DNA of 39,454 bases, taken from Hyphomicrobiaceae bacterium. GTDB lineage: Bacteria > Pseudomonadota > Alphaproteobacteria > Rhizobiales > Hyphomicrobiaceae. Position 1 is the first letter of the stretch. The number at the start of each line of letters is the position of its first letter. The notes beneath the pieces were generated by a model that saw only the letters and a list, made by a program, of their open reading frames with translations, did not search any database and was not told the origin of the DNA. A program made the translations under genes and the position numbers. Shown here one piece after another: positions 25,193-34,090 of this stretch. The stretch covers positions 1-39,454 of the forward strand of contig JAGRKV010000061.1 in the NCBI GenBank assembly GCA_020442165.1. Reading direction: 5' to 3'.

Positions 25193-26281
25193 ATGCGTAC
25201 CGACCTGTTCGACTTCGATCTGCCGGAAGACTTGATCGCCTTGCAACCCGCGCGGCCACGCGACAGCGCACGCCTGCTTGTGGTCCAGCCGGGCGTGCCA
25301 TTGCAGGATCGCTCTGTAAGCGATCTGGCCAGCTTTTTGCGCCCGGGCGATGCCCTGGTGTTCAACGATACGCGCGTGATCCCAGCCGCGCTGTCCGGCA
25401 CGCGAACGCGCGAGGGCAACACGGCTCACATCGATGTGACGTTGATCGAACGCCTGGATGAAAGCCGCTGGCAGGCCTTCGCCAAGCCCGCCAAGCGATT
25501 GAAGCCCGGCGACCTGATCCGCTTTGGTGAAGAGGGGAAGGTCTGTTATCGCGACGTGCTCAATGCCACGGTCGAGAGTAAAGGCGAAGCGGGTCTCGTA
25601 ACACTCGCCTTCAATCTCCATTCCGCCTTCCTCGATGCTGCCATCGCCGCGCAAGGCGAGATGCCATTGCCGCCCTATATCGCTGGCAAGCGCGCACCTG
25701 CCGAAAGCGACCGCGCCGACTACCAGACGATCTATGCCGAGAAGGAAGGTGCGGTTGCAGCGCCGACGGCGGGCTTGCACTTCACGCCGGATATGTTCGC
25801 TGCACTCGATGCGCGCGGAATTTCACGCCACTTCGTAACGCTCCAGGTCGGGGCGGGCACCTTCCTGCCAGTCAAGGCAGAGGATACAGCCAATCATGTC
25901 ATGCATATCGAGACGGGTGAGGTTTCAGCCACGACGGCACAGGCGCTCAACGCCGTCCATGCACGGGGCGGCCGCGTCGTCGCGATCGGAACGACATCGC
26001 TGCGGCTATTGGAAAGTGCTGCAAACGACAGCGGCGAGATAGAGCCGTTTGCCGGTGGAACGGGCATCTTCATCACGCCCGGTTATCGCTTCAAGGCCAT
26101 CGACGTTTTGATGACCAACTTCCATCTGCCCAAATCGACGTTGTTCATGCTGGTGTCGGCATTCTCCGGCCTCGACACGATGAAGGCCGCCTACGCGCAC
26201 GCGATTGGGTCCGCCTATCGTTTCTATTCCTACGGCGACGCCTCGCTGCTGTTTCCGCAATCACCACGGTCGAGCAGATGA
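25193..26281 (+). CDS. queA: tRNA preQ1(34) S-adenosylmethionine ribosyltransferase-isomerase
   Basis: QueA transfers and isomerises the ribosyl part of S-adenosylmethionine onto preQ1 at tRNA position 34, forming epoxyqueuosine. The 362-residue product has the family's usual length and motifs: [16 protein letters not shown] at the start, FNDTRVIPA at 57-65, PLPPYI at 158-163, APTAGLHFT at 190-198, and [13 protein letters not shown] and [13 protein letters not shown] further on. The start at 25193 begins the conserved [11 protein letters not shown] segment. The stop overlaps the tgt start by four bases (ATGA at 26278-26281), a sign of translational coupling with the gene for the preceding step in the pathway. 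Confidence 0.97.
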   Translation: MRTDLFDFDLPEDLIALQPARPRDSARLLVVQPGVPLQDRSVSDLASFLRPGDALVFNDTRVIPAALSGTRTREGNTAHIDVTLIERLDESRWQAFAKPAKRLKPGDLIRFGEEGKVCYRDVLNATVESKGEAGLVTLAFNLHSAFLDAAIAAQGEMPLPPYIAGKRAPAESDRADYQTIYAEKEGAVAAPTAGLHFTPDMFAALDARGISRHFVTLQVGAGTFLPVKAEDTANHVMHIETGEVSATTAQALNAVHARGGRVVAIGTTSLRLLESAANDSGEIEPFAGGTGIFITPGYRFKAIDVLMTNFHLPKSTLFMLVSAFSGLDTMKAAYAHAIGSAYRFYSYGDASLLFPQSPRSSR

Positions 26282-27465
26282 ACAACAGCCAAGACACCGC
26301 ATCCAGCACCCAAGACACTGCGCCACCCATGGCCTTTGCGTATCGTCTCATCCGCGAAGATGGCAACGCACGCCTTGGCGAAATCACCACACCGCGCGGC
26401 ATCATTAAAACGCCTGCATTCATGCCGGTCGGCACGGTTGCGACCGTGAAGGCGCTCTATCCCGAACAGGTGCGCGATGCCGGTGCCGACATCATTCTCG
26501 CCAACACCTACCACCTCATGCTGCGGCCCGGTGCCGAGCGCATTCATCGCCTGAAGGGCTTGCACGGCTTCATGCGCTGGGACGGGCCGATCCTGACCGA
26601 CTCGGGCGGCTTCCAGGTGATGAGCTTGTCACGGATCAGAAAGATCACCGAGGAGGGGGCAGCCTTCCAGTCGCACATCGATGGTTCGCGGCACATGCTC
26701 TCGCCCGAACGGTCGATCGAGATCCAGTGCCTGCTGGGTTCCGACATCCAGATGCAGATGGACGAGTGCATCGAGTTGCCCGCAGAACGCACCGACATCG
26801 ATCGCGCGATGCAATTGTCTCTGCGCTGGGCCGAACGATCTAAGGTCGCTTTTGATTCACAGAAGGAGAGGGGACTGGCAAACGATGGACAGGCCCTGTT
26901 CGCCATCGTCCAGGGCGGCACCGATCCGGACCTGCGCAAGACATCAGCACGCGCGCTTGTCGGTATGGATTTCCCCGGCTATGCGGTCGGCGGCTTGGCT
27001 GTTGGCGAGGGCCAGCCTGCGATGCTGGCAACTCTGGAAGAGACATTGCCCGAACTGCCGGGAGCGAAGCCGCGATACCTGATGGGCGTCGGCACACCGG
27101 AGGATCTGATCGAGGCAGTGCGTCGTGGTATCGACATGTTCGACTGCGTGATGCCGACCCGCAATGGCCGCCACGGCTTGGCGTTCACATGGAACGGCCG
27201 CGTCAACCTTCGTAATGCGCGTCACGCCGAAGATCTCTCACCCCTCGATCCGCAAAGCACCTGTCCCGCGGCACTCGATTATTCGCGCGCCTATCTGCAT
27301 CACCTGATCCGGTCAGGCGAGTATCTGGGCGCGATGCTGCTGTCGTGGTCCAACACGTCTTTCTATCAGCAACTGATGGCAGCGATGCGCGCAGCAATCG
27401 CTGATGGACGCTTCGAAGCCTGGGCCGCCGAAACGCTGGAACGCCTGTCACGTAAGGACGGGTGA
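26278..27465 (+). CDS. tgt: tRNA-guanine transglycosylase with an altered zinc site
   Basis: Tgt exchanges guanine-34 for preQ1 in tRNAs with GUN anticodons. The 395-residue product has the general acid/base Asp108 in [11 protein letters not shown] and the nucleophile Asp289 in [24 protein letters not shown] and GGLAVGEGQ are also intact, so the active site looks functional. The structural zinc site is not: aligned to the Zymomonas enzyme (Cys318, Cys320, Cys323, His349), the residues are Ser327, Cys329, Ala332 and Ser358. Only one ligand remains, while the flanking [11 protein letters not shown] and FYQQLM segments are well kept. The first 17 residues are a Thr/Ser/Gln-rich extension before MAFAYRLI. 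Confidence 0.95.
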   Translation: MNNSQDTASSTQDTAPPMAFAYRLIREDGNARLGEITTPRGIIKTPAFMPVGTVATVKALYPEQVRDAGADIILANTYHLMLRPGAERIHRLKGLHGFMRWDGPILTDSGGFQVMSLSRIRKITEEGAAFQSHIDGSRHMLSPERSIEIQCLLGSDIQMQMDECIELPAERTDIDRAMQLSLRWAERSKVAFDSQKERGLANDGQALFAIVQGGTDPDLRKTSARALVGMDFPGYAVGGLAVGEGQPAMLATLEETLPELPGAKPRYLMGVGTPEDLIEAVRRGIDMFDCVMPTRNGRHGLAFTWNGRVNLRNARHAEDLSPLDPQSTCPAALDYSRAYLHHLIRSGEYLGAMLLSWSNTSFYQQLMAAMRAAIADGRFEAWAAETLERLSRKDG

Positions 27466-27548
27466 AAGCACGGGTAGTTCCGCCAACAATCACAATCTGA
27501 ATTCGACGTCTCGTGCGCAAAGGCGCGGAGGAGTGGGATCGGCGGCGC

Positions 27549-27974
27549 TTATGGGCACGGCTTGTCAGTCCAGTCCCGGGTGTTGTCGCCCCTCGCGCAG
27601 ATCCAGCGCCGCCAGACTTCGGTGACTTTCCAGCCGCTATCCGCCGGCGCAATCGCGATGACGGTTTCTTGTGCGCGAACGGCATCATCAGGAAGTCCCG
27701 TCGTTTGTGCCGCTGCGCGGAAGGTCCCGCCGGTCGTCCAGATATGCACCTTGGTGTCGGGTCGGCCATCGGTGGTTTCCATGGCGCCCGCCAACATGCC
27801 AGCGACCAGTTCGGCCGCCGTCACCGCCGTGTTTGGTGTCCAGGCTTCCGGCTTCATGCGTGCCCAGCCTGGCGCCGAAGGGTCGGGGCCGAAATAGCGG
27901 CTATCCGAGGCATCGGCGGTGGAGGTGGCCAGAACGGCGAAAGCGGTGAGCGCAAGTGCGCGGATGAATTGCAT
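27549..27974 (-). CDS. Secreted protein of unknown function
   Basis: A 141-residue exported protein. The ATG at 27974 has GAGGAA upstream and starts a signal peptide (MQFIRALALTAFAVLATSTADA). The mature part has a central amphipathic region (KVHIWTTGGTFRAAAQ, TVIAIAPADSGWKVTEVWRRW) and ends with two cysteines (ICARG, DKPCP) that could form a disulfide. I do not recognise a family. It is convergent with tgt and lies upstream of an 18-bp palindrome at 28097-28114. Confidence 0.6.
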   Translation of the reverse strand: MQFIRALALTAFAVLATSTADASDSRYFGPDPSAPGWARMKPEAWTPNTAVTAAELVAGMLAGAMETTDGRPDTKVHIWTTGGTFRAAAQTTGLPDDAVRAQETVIAIAPADSGWKVTEVWRRWICARGDNTRDWTDKPCP

Positions 27975-28096
27975 GAATAGTTCCTCAAGTTGGGCGCTTG
28001 GCGGCGGTCCGGCGCGACGCATGTGAAACAATGGCAGGATCATGACGCAGTCGGTTTGAACCCGCTGTGAATTGGCGCTTCACGCGCGGTTCATGG

Positions 28097-28114
28097 GCGT
28101 TAACGGGTTAACGC
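28097..28114. promoter_or_regulatory. 18-bp palindrome GCGTTAAC-GG-GTTAACGC
   Basis: Perfect 8-bp arms with a 2-base centre, 123 bp upstream of the minus-strand gene and 165 bp upstream of tetR. Its composition (GTTAAC) differs from the GC-rich surroundings. It is probably a regulator binding site; the regulator is unknown. Confidence 0.45.
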
Positions 28115-28242
28115 GGCGCAGAGCGCCACGGCACGGGCGCAATTCCGCATCTGTGCAAACGCCAGCCATCCCATCGCGTCACAATAAATTAAGCCCACTC
28201 GACCGGGATGTCGCATTGCGCGCACAGGTAGTCTGTATTATA

Positions 28243-28260
28243 TGACTGACCAGTCAGTCA
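28243..28260. promoter_or_regulatory. TetR-type operator TGACTGAC-CA-GTCAGTCA
   Basis: Perfect 8-bp inverted arms, 18 bp upstream of the tetR start and directly after a TATTATAT sequence that could be the -10 element. The position and the TGACTGAC/GTCAGTCA symmetry are typical of autoregulating TetR proteins of efflux operons. Confidence 0.8.
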
Positions 28261-28278
28261 ATAAATAAGGCGGGCGCA

Positions 28279-29118
28279 ATGGCGCGCAAAACCGAAGAAC
28301 GTAGCCGTTCAAAAGAGCCCGCGCGCAGGAAAGAGACCGGGCGAAAGAAGCGGGGCGCAGCACAAACCGGCCAGGGTAAATCCGAGGCCCGCAAGTCCGC
28401 GCCGTCGAAATCCAGGTTGGCGCCAAAACCCGAAATAGTCGCGAAATCCGAAACTGTAAAGCGCGCCAGTGCCGGGCGCCCAGGCAAGTCGCAACGCGCC
28501 GGCAGGCCCCGCCGCTCAGCGGAAGATGCTGACGCCAAGCGCCAGCACATCCTCAAGGCCGCGCTCCAGGTCTTTTCCGAGCACGGCCTGGAAGCCGCGC
28601 GCCTCGACGAGGTTGCAAGCATTGCAGGCGTCGCCAAGGGTACGCTCTACCTCTACTACCCAAACAAGCAGGCGATGTTCGAAGCGCTGGTGATGTCGGC
28701 GGCTGAACCGCTGTTGACGAACCTGTCCGCGATAGCGCGCGAGAGCAAGCTGTCGCCTGCCGAACAACTGGCAAGCATCTTCGCGCTTTTCCGCCGCGAG
28801 ATTCTGGGCACCGAGCGCAAGCTGATCGTCCGCCTCATCCTTGCGGAGGGGCCGCGATTTCCTGAACTCGCCGCATTCTATCACCGTGAAGTGATCTCAC
28901 ACGTTCTGGCAGCATTGAGGGGCGTCGCCGCCAGGTTGCGCGACGAGGGCCAGCTTTCGAATCCGCATCTCCTTCGCTTCCCGCAGTTGATCGCGGCACC
29001 GATGCTTCTGTCGATCGTCTGGGATGGGCTTTTCGACAGCATCGAACCGCTCGACGTGGAGGCAATGCTGGCCGGACACGCCGAGATCCTGACAGCAAAA
29101 CGGAGGAAGCGACCATGA
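28279..29118 (+). CDS. TetR/AcrR family regulator with long basic N-terminal extension
   Basis: A 279-residue repressor. The TetR helix-turn-helix domain spans about residues 85-135 (QHILKAALQVFSEHGLEAAR, then VASIAGVAKGTLYLYYPNKQ). The ligand domain follows and includes the TERKLIVRLILAEGPRFPEL segment typical of efflux regulators related to E. coli CecR. Unusually, residues 1-82 form a Lys/Arg/Ser/Ala-rich tail with no fold, about 80 residues longer than most TetR proteins. The ATG at 28279 has AAGGCGGG upstream. It overlaps the adaptor gene by four bases and is first in a four-gene operon with a clear operator, so it should repress its own operon. Confidence 0.9.
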   Translation: MARKTEERSRSKEPARRKETGRKKRGAAQTGQGKSEARKSAPSKSRLAPKPEIVAKSETVKRASAGRPGKSQRAGRPRRSAEDADAKRQHILKAALQVFSEHGLEAARLDEVASIAGVAKGTLYLYYPNKQAMFEALVMSAAEPLLTNLSAIARESKLSPAEQLASIFALFRREILGTERKLIVRLILAEGPRFPELAAFYHREVISHVLAALRGVAARLRDEGQLSNPHLLRFPQLIAAPMLLSIVWDGLFDSIEPLDVEAMLAGHAEILTAKRRKRP

Positions 29119-30116
29119 GAAAGCCGCTGCTGGCGTTGCTCCTCATCATTGCCGCAGCTTCGGCTGCATGGGCATGGCGCACATATGGAAACAAGCAGGT
29201 CGAGGCCGGTTGGCAAGGCTGGGTTGAGGGTGATTATCTTTTCATCGGCCCTGACGAGGCGGGACGCCTCACATCGCTGGATGTGAGACAAGGCCAGAGC
29301 GTCGCCAAGAGTGCGCCACTCTTCGCAGTCCAGTCCGATTTACAATCAGCCGAATTACAGCAGGCCGCGGCCGCCTTGAAAGAAGCAGAGGCTAGGCTCG
29401 CACGCGCCAACGAAGCGCAACAGCGGCCGGAAGAAATTGCGGTTTTGGAAGCGCAGAAGACGCGCGCCAAGGCCGCGCTTGAAAAGTCGCAGCCCGATTA
29501 TGATCGCGCAAAAGACCTTGTTGCGAAGGGCATCTCGCCGCCATCGCGACTCGACGATGCTGCCGCTTCACTGGCGCGAGATCGCGCGGCGCTGGTCGAG
29601 GCCGAACGCCAGATCGACGTCGCACGGCTGAAGTCCCGGATCGAGGACATTGCCGCTGCACGCGCAGTTGTCGAACAGGCGAAGTCACGCTTGTCTGCCG
29701 CGGAGGTAAGTCTTTCCCGTCGCACGATCACTGCCCCGGCGGAGGGAATCGTTCAGGAAGTCTTCTATCGCCACGGCGAGGTCGTCCCAGCCGGCCGCCC
29801 GGTTCTGTCACTGCTGCCACCAGGCAACGTCAAGCTGCGCTTCTTCGTGCCCGAGGCAAAGCTCGCGTCCATTGAGCCAGGCACCCAGATTGAAGCGAGT
29901 TGTGATGGCTGCGCCGAGCCGATCAAGGCAACGGTCACGTTCGTGTCGACAGAAGCAGAGTTCACGCCCCCCGTCATCTTCAGTCGGGAGGAACGCCACA
30001 AGCTTGTGTTCCGTGTCGAAGCAAAGCCGGTCGATCCAGCATCCTTGCGCGTCGGCCTTCCCATAACTGTGGAAGCGAACATCCAGGGCAACGAGCATGG
30101 AATCGCAAAACGATAG
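29115..30116 (+). CDS. HlyD-family efflux adaptor (membrane fusion protein)
   Basis: A 333-residue periplasmic adaptor anchored by one N-terminal membrane helix (residues about 4-20). It has a lipoyl-like half motif (GPDEAGRLTSLDVRQGQSV), a long coiled coil (about 80-195, AELQQAAAALKEAEARLARA and later repeats), the second lipoyl half (TITAPAEGIVQEVFYRHGEVV) and a beta-barrel domain. It corresponds in position and kind to E. coli YbhG. It should link the ABC-2 transporter encoded downstream to an outer-membrane exit. It overlaps the regulator gene by four bases and the ATPase gene by 20. Confidence 0.92.
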   Translation: MRKPLLALLLIIAAASAAWAWRTYGNKQVEAGWQGWVEGDYLFIGPDEAGRLTSLDVRQGQSVAKSAPLFAVQSDLQSAELQQAAAALKEAEARLARANEAQQRPEEIAVLEAQKTRAKAALEKSQPDYDRAKDLVAKGISPPSRLDDAAASLARDRAALVEAERQIDVARLKSRIEDIAAARAVVEQAKSRLSAAEVSLSRRTITAPAEGIVQEVFYRHGEVVPAGRPVLSLLPPGNVKLRFFVPEAKLASIEPGTQIEASCDGCAEPIKATVTFVSTEAEFTPPVIFSREERHKLVFRVEAKPVDPASLRVGLPITVEANIQGNEHGIAKR

Positions 30117-31047
30117 GGAAATCGCGATCAGGGTCGAAGGGCTGACCAAATCCTTCGGCGACAAGGTCGTCGTGCGCAACCTTTCCATGACCGTTAAGCG
30201 CGGCCAGATCTATGGCTTCCTTGGGCCCAACGGCTCGGGCAAGACGACGACCATACGCATGCTCTGCGGATTGCTGACGCCCGACAGCGGCCAAGGAACG
30301 TGCCTGGGCTACGATATTCTCACCGAGGCTGACCGCATCAAGGAGCGGGTCGGCTATATGACCCAACGCTTCAGTCTCTATCAGGATCTCTCGATCCGCG
30401 AGAACCTGGAATTCGTCGCCCGGATCTACGGCCTGGAAAACCCCACGCAGGCAGCACGCGATGCAATCGAACGTCTCGGCCTGAAGGGGCGTGAGAACCA
30501 GCTGGCGAGCGATCTTTCGGGTGGCTGGAAACAGCGCCTGTCGCTCGGTGCATGCATTCTGCCGAGCCCCGATCTCCTGCTGCTCGACGAACCGACTGCT
30601 GGTGTCGATCCCAAGGCACGCCGCGACTTCTGGAACGAGATCCATGCGCTGGCTGCAGAAGGCCTCACCGTGCTCGTCTCCACCCACTACATGGATGAGG
30701 CCGAGCGTTGCCACGAGATCGCATATCTCGCCTATGGCGAGCTTCTGACCCACGGAACGGTTGCCGAAGTCATCGGCCGTTCGGGATTGGAAACCTGGAC
30801 GGTGACAGGGCCGGAGCCTCACGACCTCGCACTTGAGCTTGAAAGCACACCGGGGGTCGACATGGTGGCCCCCTTCGGCACTAGTTTGCACGTATCGGGC
30901 CGTGACCATCCGGCGCTGGATCAGGCCCTGAAAGGCTTCAAGGCGCGCAAGGACCTCACCTGGGAACGCAGCGAGCCCTCGCTGGAAGACGTCTTCATCG
31001 ATCTCATGCAGCGTAGCCGCGACAACTTCGTTGAGGCCAAGCCATGA
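30097..31047 (+). CDS. ABC transporter ATP-binding protein (YbhF-like, single ATPase domain)
   Basis: A 316-residue cytoplasmic ATPase. Walker A is GPNGSGKT (43-50), the signature LSGGW (140-144), Walker B LLLLDEP (160-166) with the catalytic Glu165, and the switch histidine lies in STHYMDEAERC. The last 80 residues are a regulatory domain seen in drug-export ATPases. E. coli YbhF carries two ATPase domains in one chain; this one has a single domain and must act as a dimer. It overlaps the permease gene by four bases (ATGA at 31044-31047). Confidence 0.93.
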   Translation: MESQNDREIAIRVEGLTKSFGDKVVVRNLSMTVKRGQIYGFLGPNGSGKTTTIRMLCGLLTPDSGQGTCLGYDILTEADRIKERVGYMTQRFSLYQDLSIRENLEFVARIYGLENPTQAARDAIERLGLKGRENQLASDLSGGWKQRLSLGACILPSPDLLLLDEPTAGVDPKARRDFWNEIHALAAEGLTVLVSTHYMDEAERCHEIAYLAYGELLTHGTVAEVIGRSGLETWTVTGPEPHDLALELESTPGVDMVAPFGTSLHVSGRDHPALDQALKGFKARKDLTWERSEPSLEDVFIDLMQRSRDNFVEAKP

Positions 31048-32189
31048 TGAATGCTCCCCTACGCCGAAGGGCCTCCGCATTCTCGCGCTTTGCGGCGATG
31101 TTCGTGAAGGAGTTCATCCAGCTGAAGCGCGACCGCGTGACGTTCGCGACCATGATAATCGTTCCGCTGATGCAGCTCCTGCTATTCGGTTTTGCAATCA
31201 ACACCAACCCGCGCCACCTGCCCACCGCGATCCTGCTGCAGGAGGACAGCGACATTGGCCGGGCCATCATCGGCGCGTTGAAGAACACCAGTTATTTCGA
31301 CATCACACGCATCGCCAGCACCAGGGCGGAGTTCGACGGCTGGATCAAATCCGGTGACATTCTCTTCGGCATCGAAATTCCAGCGAACTTCGCGCGCGCG
31401 GTCCGCCGCGGTGACAATCCATCTCTGCTGGTGGTGGCGGATGCTTCCGATCCGGTCGCGGCGGGAACCGCACTTGGTTCATTGGATGGAATTATCGGCA
31501 CAGCTTTGAGGGGCTTGCATGGGCTGCCTGACAACAGCGGCGCCCAGCCATTTACGATCGTGCAACAGCGCCGCTACAACCCGGCGGCCGTCACGTCTCT
31601 CAACATCGTGCCGGGTCTCCTCGGCACCATCCTGACGATGACGATGCTGATATTCACGTCACTTTCCGTGACGCGCGAGTTGGAACGCGGGACGATGGAA
31701 AGCCTGCTCTCCATGCCGATCGATCCCCTCCAGATCATGCTCGGCAAGATCACGCCATATATCGTCGTCGGCTTCGTTCAAGCCGCCATCATTCTCCTGG
31801 CCGGCGTAACCATCTTCGCTGTTCCCATCGACGGCAGCCTTGCGCTGCTGATCGGCGTGACGATCCTGTTCGTCACTGCCACGTTGTCGGTGGGATATAC
31901 GTTCTCGACAATCGCCCGTAACCAGTTGCAGGCGATCCAGATGTCGATGATGTTCTTTTTGCCCAACATCCTGCTATCGGGCTTCATGTTCCCGTTTGCC
32001 GGCATGCCCGGCTGGGCGCAGGTGATCGGCCAGATGCTGCCGCTGACACACTATCTGCGCACGGTACGCGGGATCATGCTCAAGGGCGCCAGCGCAAGCG
32101 ATCTGACGACCGAGATCATCTGGGTCGCGGTGCTGACAGTCGTTGTGATGTCCATCGCCGTGACGCGCTTCAGGCGCACCCTCGATTGA
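31044..32189 (+). CDS. ABC-2 type permease (YbhS/YbhR-like)
   Basis: A 381-residue permease of the ABC-2 family. One membrane segment lies near the N-terminus (about 35-52) and five lie in the C-terminal half, with a large periplasmic domain between them (about 55-190). Motifs include NIVPGLLGTILTMTMLIFTS, TRELERGTMESLLSMPI and MMFFLPNILLSGFMFPF, each cited in part, and THYLRTVRGIMLKG. E. coli has two such permeases (YbhS and YbhR); here there is one, so the pump is probably a homodimer. With the adaptor and ATPase it forms a compact exporter for drugs or other hydrophobic compounds. Confidence 0.92.
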   Translation: MMNAPLRRRASAFSRFAAMFVKEFIQLKRDRVTFATMIIVPLMQLLLFGFAINTNPRHLPTAILLQEDSDIGRAIIGALKNTSYFDITRIASTRAEFDGWIKSGDILFGIEIPANFARAVRRGDNPSLLVVADASDPVAAGTALGSLDGIIGTALRGLHGLPDNSGAQPFTIVQQRRYNPAAVTSLNIVPGLLGTILTMTMLIFTSLSVTRELERGTMESLLSMPIDPLQIMLGKITPYIVVGFVQAAIILLAGVTIFAVPIDGSLALLIGVTILFVTATLSVGYTFSTIARNQLQAIQMSMMFFLPNILLSGFMFPFAGMPGWAQVIGQMLPLTHYLRTVRGIMLKGASASDLTTEIIWVAVLTVVVMSIAVTRFRRTLD

Positions 32190-32247
32190 TCGATCAGGGC
32201 CGCTGCGTTCCATTCAATAGCTGCGAAAGAGGCAGCCAGCGCCGCCG

Positions 32248-33171
32248 TCAGCCCATGCCTTTGGTCACGCGCTCGCGATGGATCAGGTAGATGCCGGAGC
32301 CAATGATAATGCTTGCGCCGGCAAGCGTCCAAAGATCGGGAACGTCGCCAAATACCAGATATCCCATCGCCACCATCGTGATGAGCTGGGCGTAAAGGAA
32401 TGGCGAGATGGCTGAGGCCGGCGCGCGGTTGTAGGCCAGGATGAACAGGAAATGCCCTGTCCCGCCGAGCAACCCCAGCGATAGCAGCAGCACCCAGGTC
32501 AGGGCATCGTGCGGCCACACCCATTGCGATAGCGCAACCGGTGCGCCAAGCGCGGTGCCAACGAACATGGAGTAGAAAAGCGTGACGAGCGGCGGATCGT
32601 AGGGTGCCAGGTGGCGCGTGATGAGCATGAAGAGGGCATAAGCGCTCATCGCCAGGAACGAATAGATGACCGCCGGATGCACATGCGCAAAACCTGGACG
32701 CACGGCAACCAGCACGCCAACGAACCCGACGACGATCGCCACCGCGCGGCGCCAGCCGACCCATTCTCCCAGCAGCGGCCCCGCAAGGGCAGCCACCACG
32801 AGCGGCGCCAGGAACACGATGGTGATTGTCTGATCGAGCCGCAGATATTGCAGCGCCAGGAAGTTGAAGAGCGTTGTCGCCGCCATCAACGTCGAGCGGA
32901 CCATCTGCTTGGCAAGCTTGCTTGTCGTAAAAAGCCGCTCCAGGCTCATCAGGCCCAATGCGGGCACGAGCACCAATAGCCCGACGAACTGCACCAGGAA
33001 ACGCAGCCAGGACAGCTGCATGACCGGAATGCCCGCTCGCGTGGCGAGATATTTGGCCGCGGTATCGAGCGTCGAGAAGAAAGCCAGCGCCAGCAGCATT
33101 AATCCGATAGCCGCGAACCGTGCGCGCTGGGCCTCCTTACCGGGGTCTGTCGTCTCGGACGGCGCGCTCAT
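32248..33171 (-). CDS. EamA/DMT superfamily transporter
   Basis: A 307-residue inner-membrane protein with ten hydrophobic segments forming two EamA repeats. The first repeat carries AKYLATRAGIPVMQLSWLRF and a FNFLALQYLRLDQTITIVFL stretch. The second carries TGHFLFILAYNRAPASAIS and ends with GASIIIGSGIYLIHRERV. DMT proteins of this type export or import small metabolites; the substrate cannot be told. The ATG at 33171 has no strong ribosome site. It is convergent with the ABC-2 permease gene. Confidence 0.88.
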   Translation of the reverse strand: MSAPSETTDPGKEAQRARFAAIGLMLLALAFFSTLDTAAKYLATRAGIPVMQLSWLRFLVQFVGLLVLVPALGLMSLERLFTTSKLAKQMVRSTLMAATTLFNFLALQYLRLDQTITIVFLAPLVVAALAGPLLGEWVGWRRAVAIVVGFVGVLVAVRPGFAHVHPAVIYSFLAMSAYALFMLITRHLAPYDPPLVTLFYSMFVGTALGAPVALSQWVWPHDALTWVLLLSLGLLGGTGHFLFILAYNRAPASAISPFLYAQLITMVAMGYLVFGDVPDLWTLAGASIIIGSGIYLIHRERVTKGMG

Positions 33172-33485
33172 CGGCAGGAAGGCTCCGGCATTGGCGGACT
33201 GGCAGGGCAGGACGGTCCGTTTGCCGGCTCCCTCGGAATGGCCTTCTTATATGAGGCAGGCCCAAGGTGGCAGTCCAAATCCGCAGCCCTGCAGAGGAAG
33301 GTCCGCATGGCGGGGCCTGATCCCGCCAACTTTCCGCGATTGGGTCGTCCGTCAATGTTGGCCCACTGGAAACCTAGCGGGCAACATACGAGTTTCCATG
33401 TTCATCGAGTAGGATCTAGACTGTCGGGAGAGGCAGGCCATATTCCTTGAAAGTGGCCCGGTCCGTGCCGGTGAAACGAGGCCAG
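33172..33485. other. Intergenic region, about 310 bp, nothing recognised
   Basis: This gap lies between two divergent genes (the DMT transporter and an unknown protein) and must contain their promoters. I found no clear palindrome, repeat, RNA gene or small ORF with a ribosome site, apart from the CGAGG before the plus-strand gene. Confidence 0.4.
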
Positions 33486-34073
33486 ATGACGGACGAAGAC
33501 GACGACCTTGCATGCGACAACGGCGAACGGCGCATGCAGCGCCTGGAACGCCAGCGCGCACCAACGCGCTCCGAGTTGGCGCAGCTGACCGACGAGGTGC
33601 GCCGCGTGGTCGCCAACGAGCAGACTGTGATCGCCCAAACTTCCGGCGCCGACAGCGCGCGCTATCAGGCGCAGCTGGAAACCTGGCGCACCATCCAGCG
33701 CTATATGCACAAGACCCCGTTCCGCGACCGGGCAGGCCTGAAGCGCTCGGATCAGTGGCGCAGTGTCCTAGACCGTGTCCGGGCGCTGAACCAGTTGGAA
33801 CTTATCGACTGGGTGGCGCTGCAAGTCGAGGTGGCGTCGAACCGCGAACGCGGCATCCCGGATATGCGGCCGCGCAAGAACGGCCACGCCTTCCTGGTCA
33901 TGCTTGAGTACATCAACAACCGCAAGCGCAAGGCATTGGCGCTGCTGAAGTGGGCGCTGGAGGCGGAGCGCGAAGGCTTCATCACGTCGGGCACCGGCGG
34001 CCCGATCTCCGAGCGGCTACAGGAACACTTCAAAGCCGCCGCCGATTCAAACCCCGGCAATCAGCGGCTTTGA
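33486..34073 (+). CDS. Protein of unknown function, 195 residues
   Basis: A soluble, highly charged, mostly helical protein. The start at 33486 (MTDEDDDLACDNGERRMQRL) has CGAGG four bases upstream; an in-frame TTG at 33447 is less likely. Visible features are an RVVANEQTVIAQTSGADSAR stretch, KTPFRDRAGLKRSDQWRSVL and a GHAFLVMLEYINNRKRKALA helix. There is no signal peptide, membrane segment, cysteine cluster or motif I can place. Codon use matches the neighbours, so it looks native. It is convergent with the tautomerase gene. Confidence 0.65.
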   Translation: MTDEDDDLACDNGERRMQRLERQRAPTRSELAQLTDEVRRVVANEQTVIAQTSGADSARYQAQLETWRTIQRYMHKTPFRDRAGLKRSDQWRSVLDRVRALNQLELIDWVALQVEVASNRERGIPDMRPRKNGHAFLVMLEYINNRKRKALALLKWALEAEREGFITSGTGGPISERLQEHFKAAADSNPGNQRL

Positions 34074-34090
34074 AGCATTAGGACAGCCCA

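Larger units (their letters stand above)
27975..28278. promoter_or_regulatory. Divergent promoter region with two palindromes
   Basis: This 304-bp gap separates the secreted unknown protein (minus) from the TetR-controlled operon (plus). It contains the palindrome at 28097-28114 and the TetR-type operator at 28243-28260. A TATTAT at about 28236 may be the -10 element of the operon. No gene is present. Confidence 0.6.
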
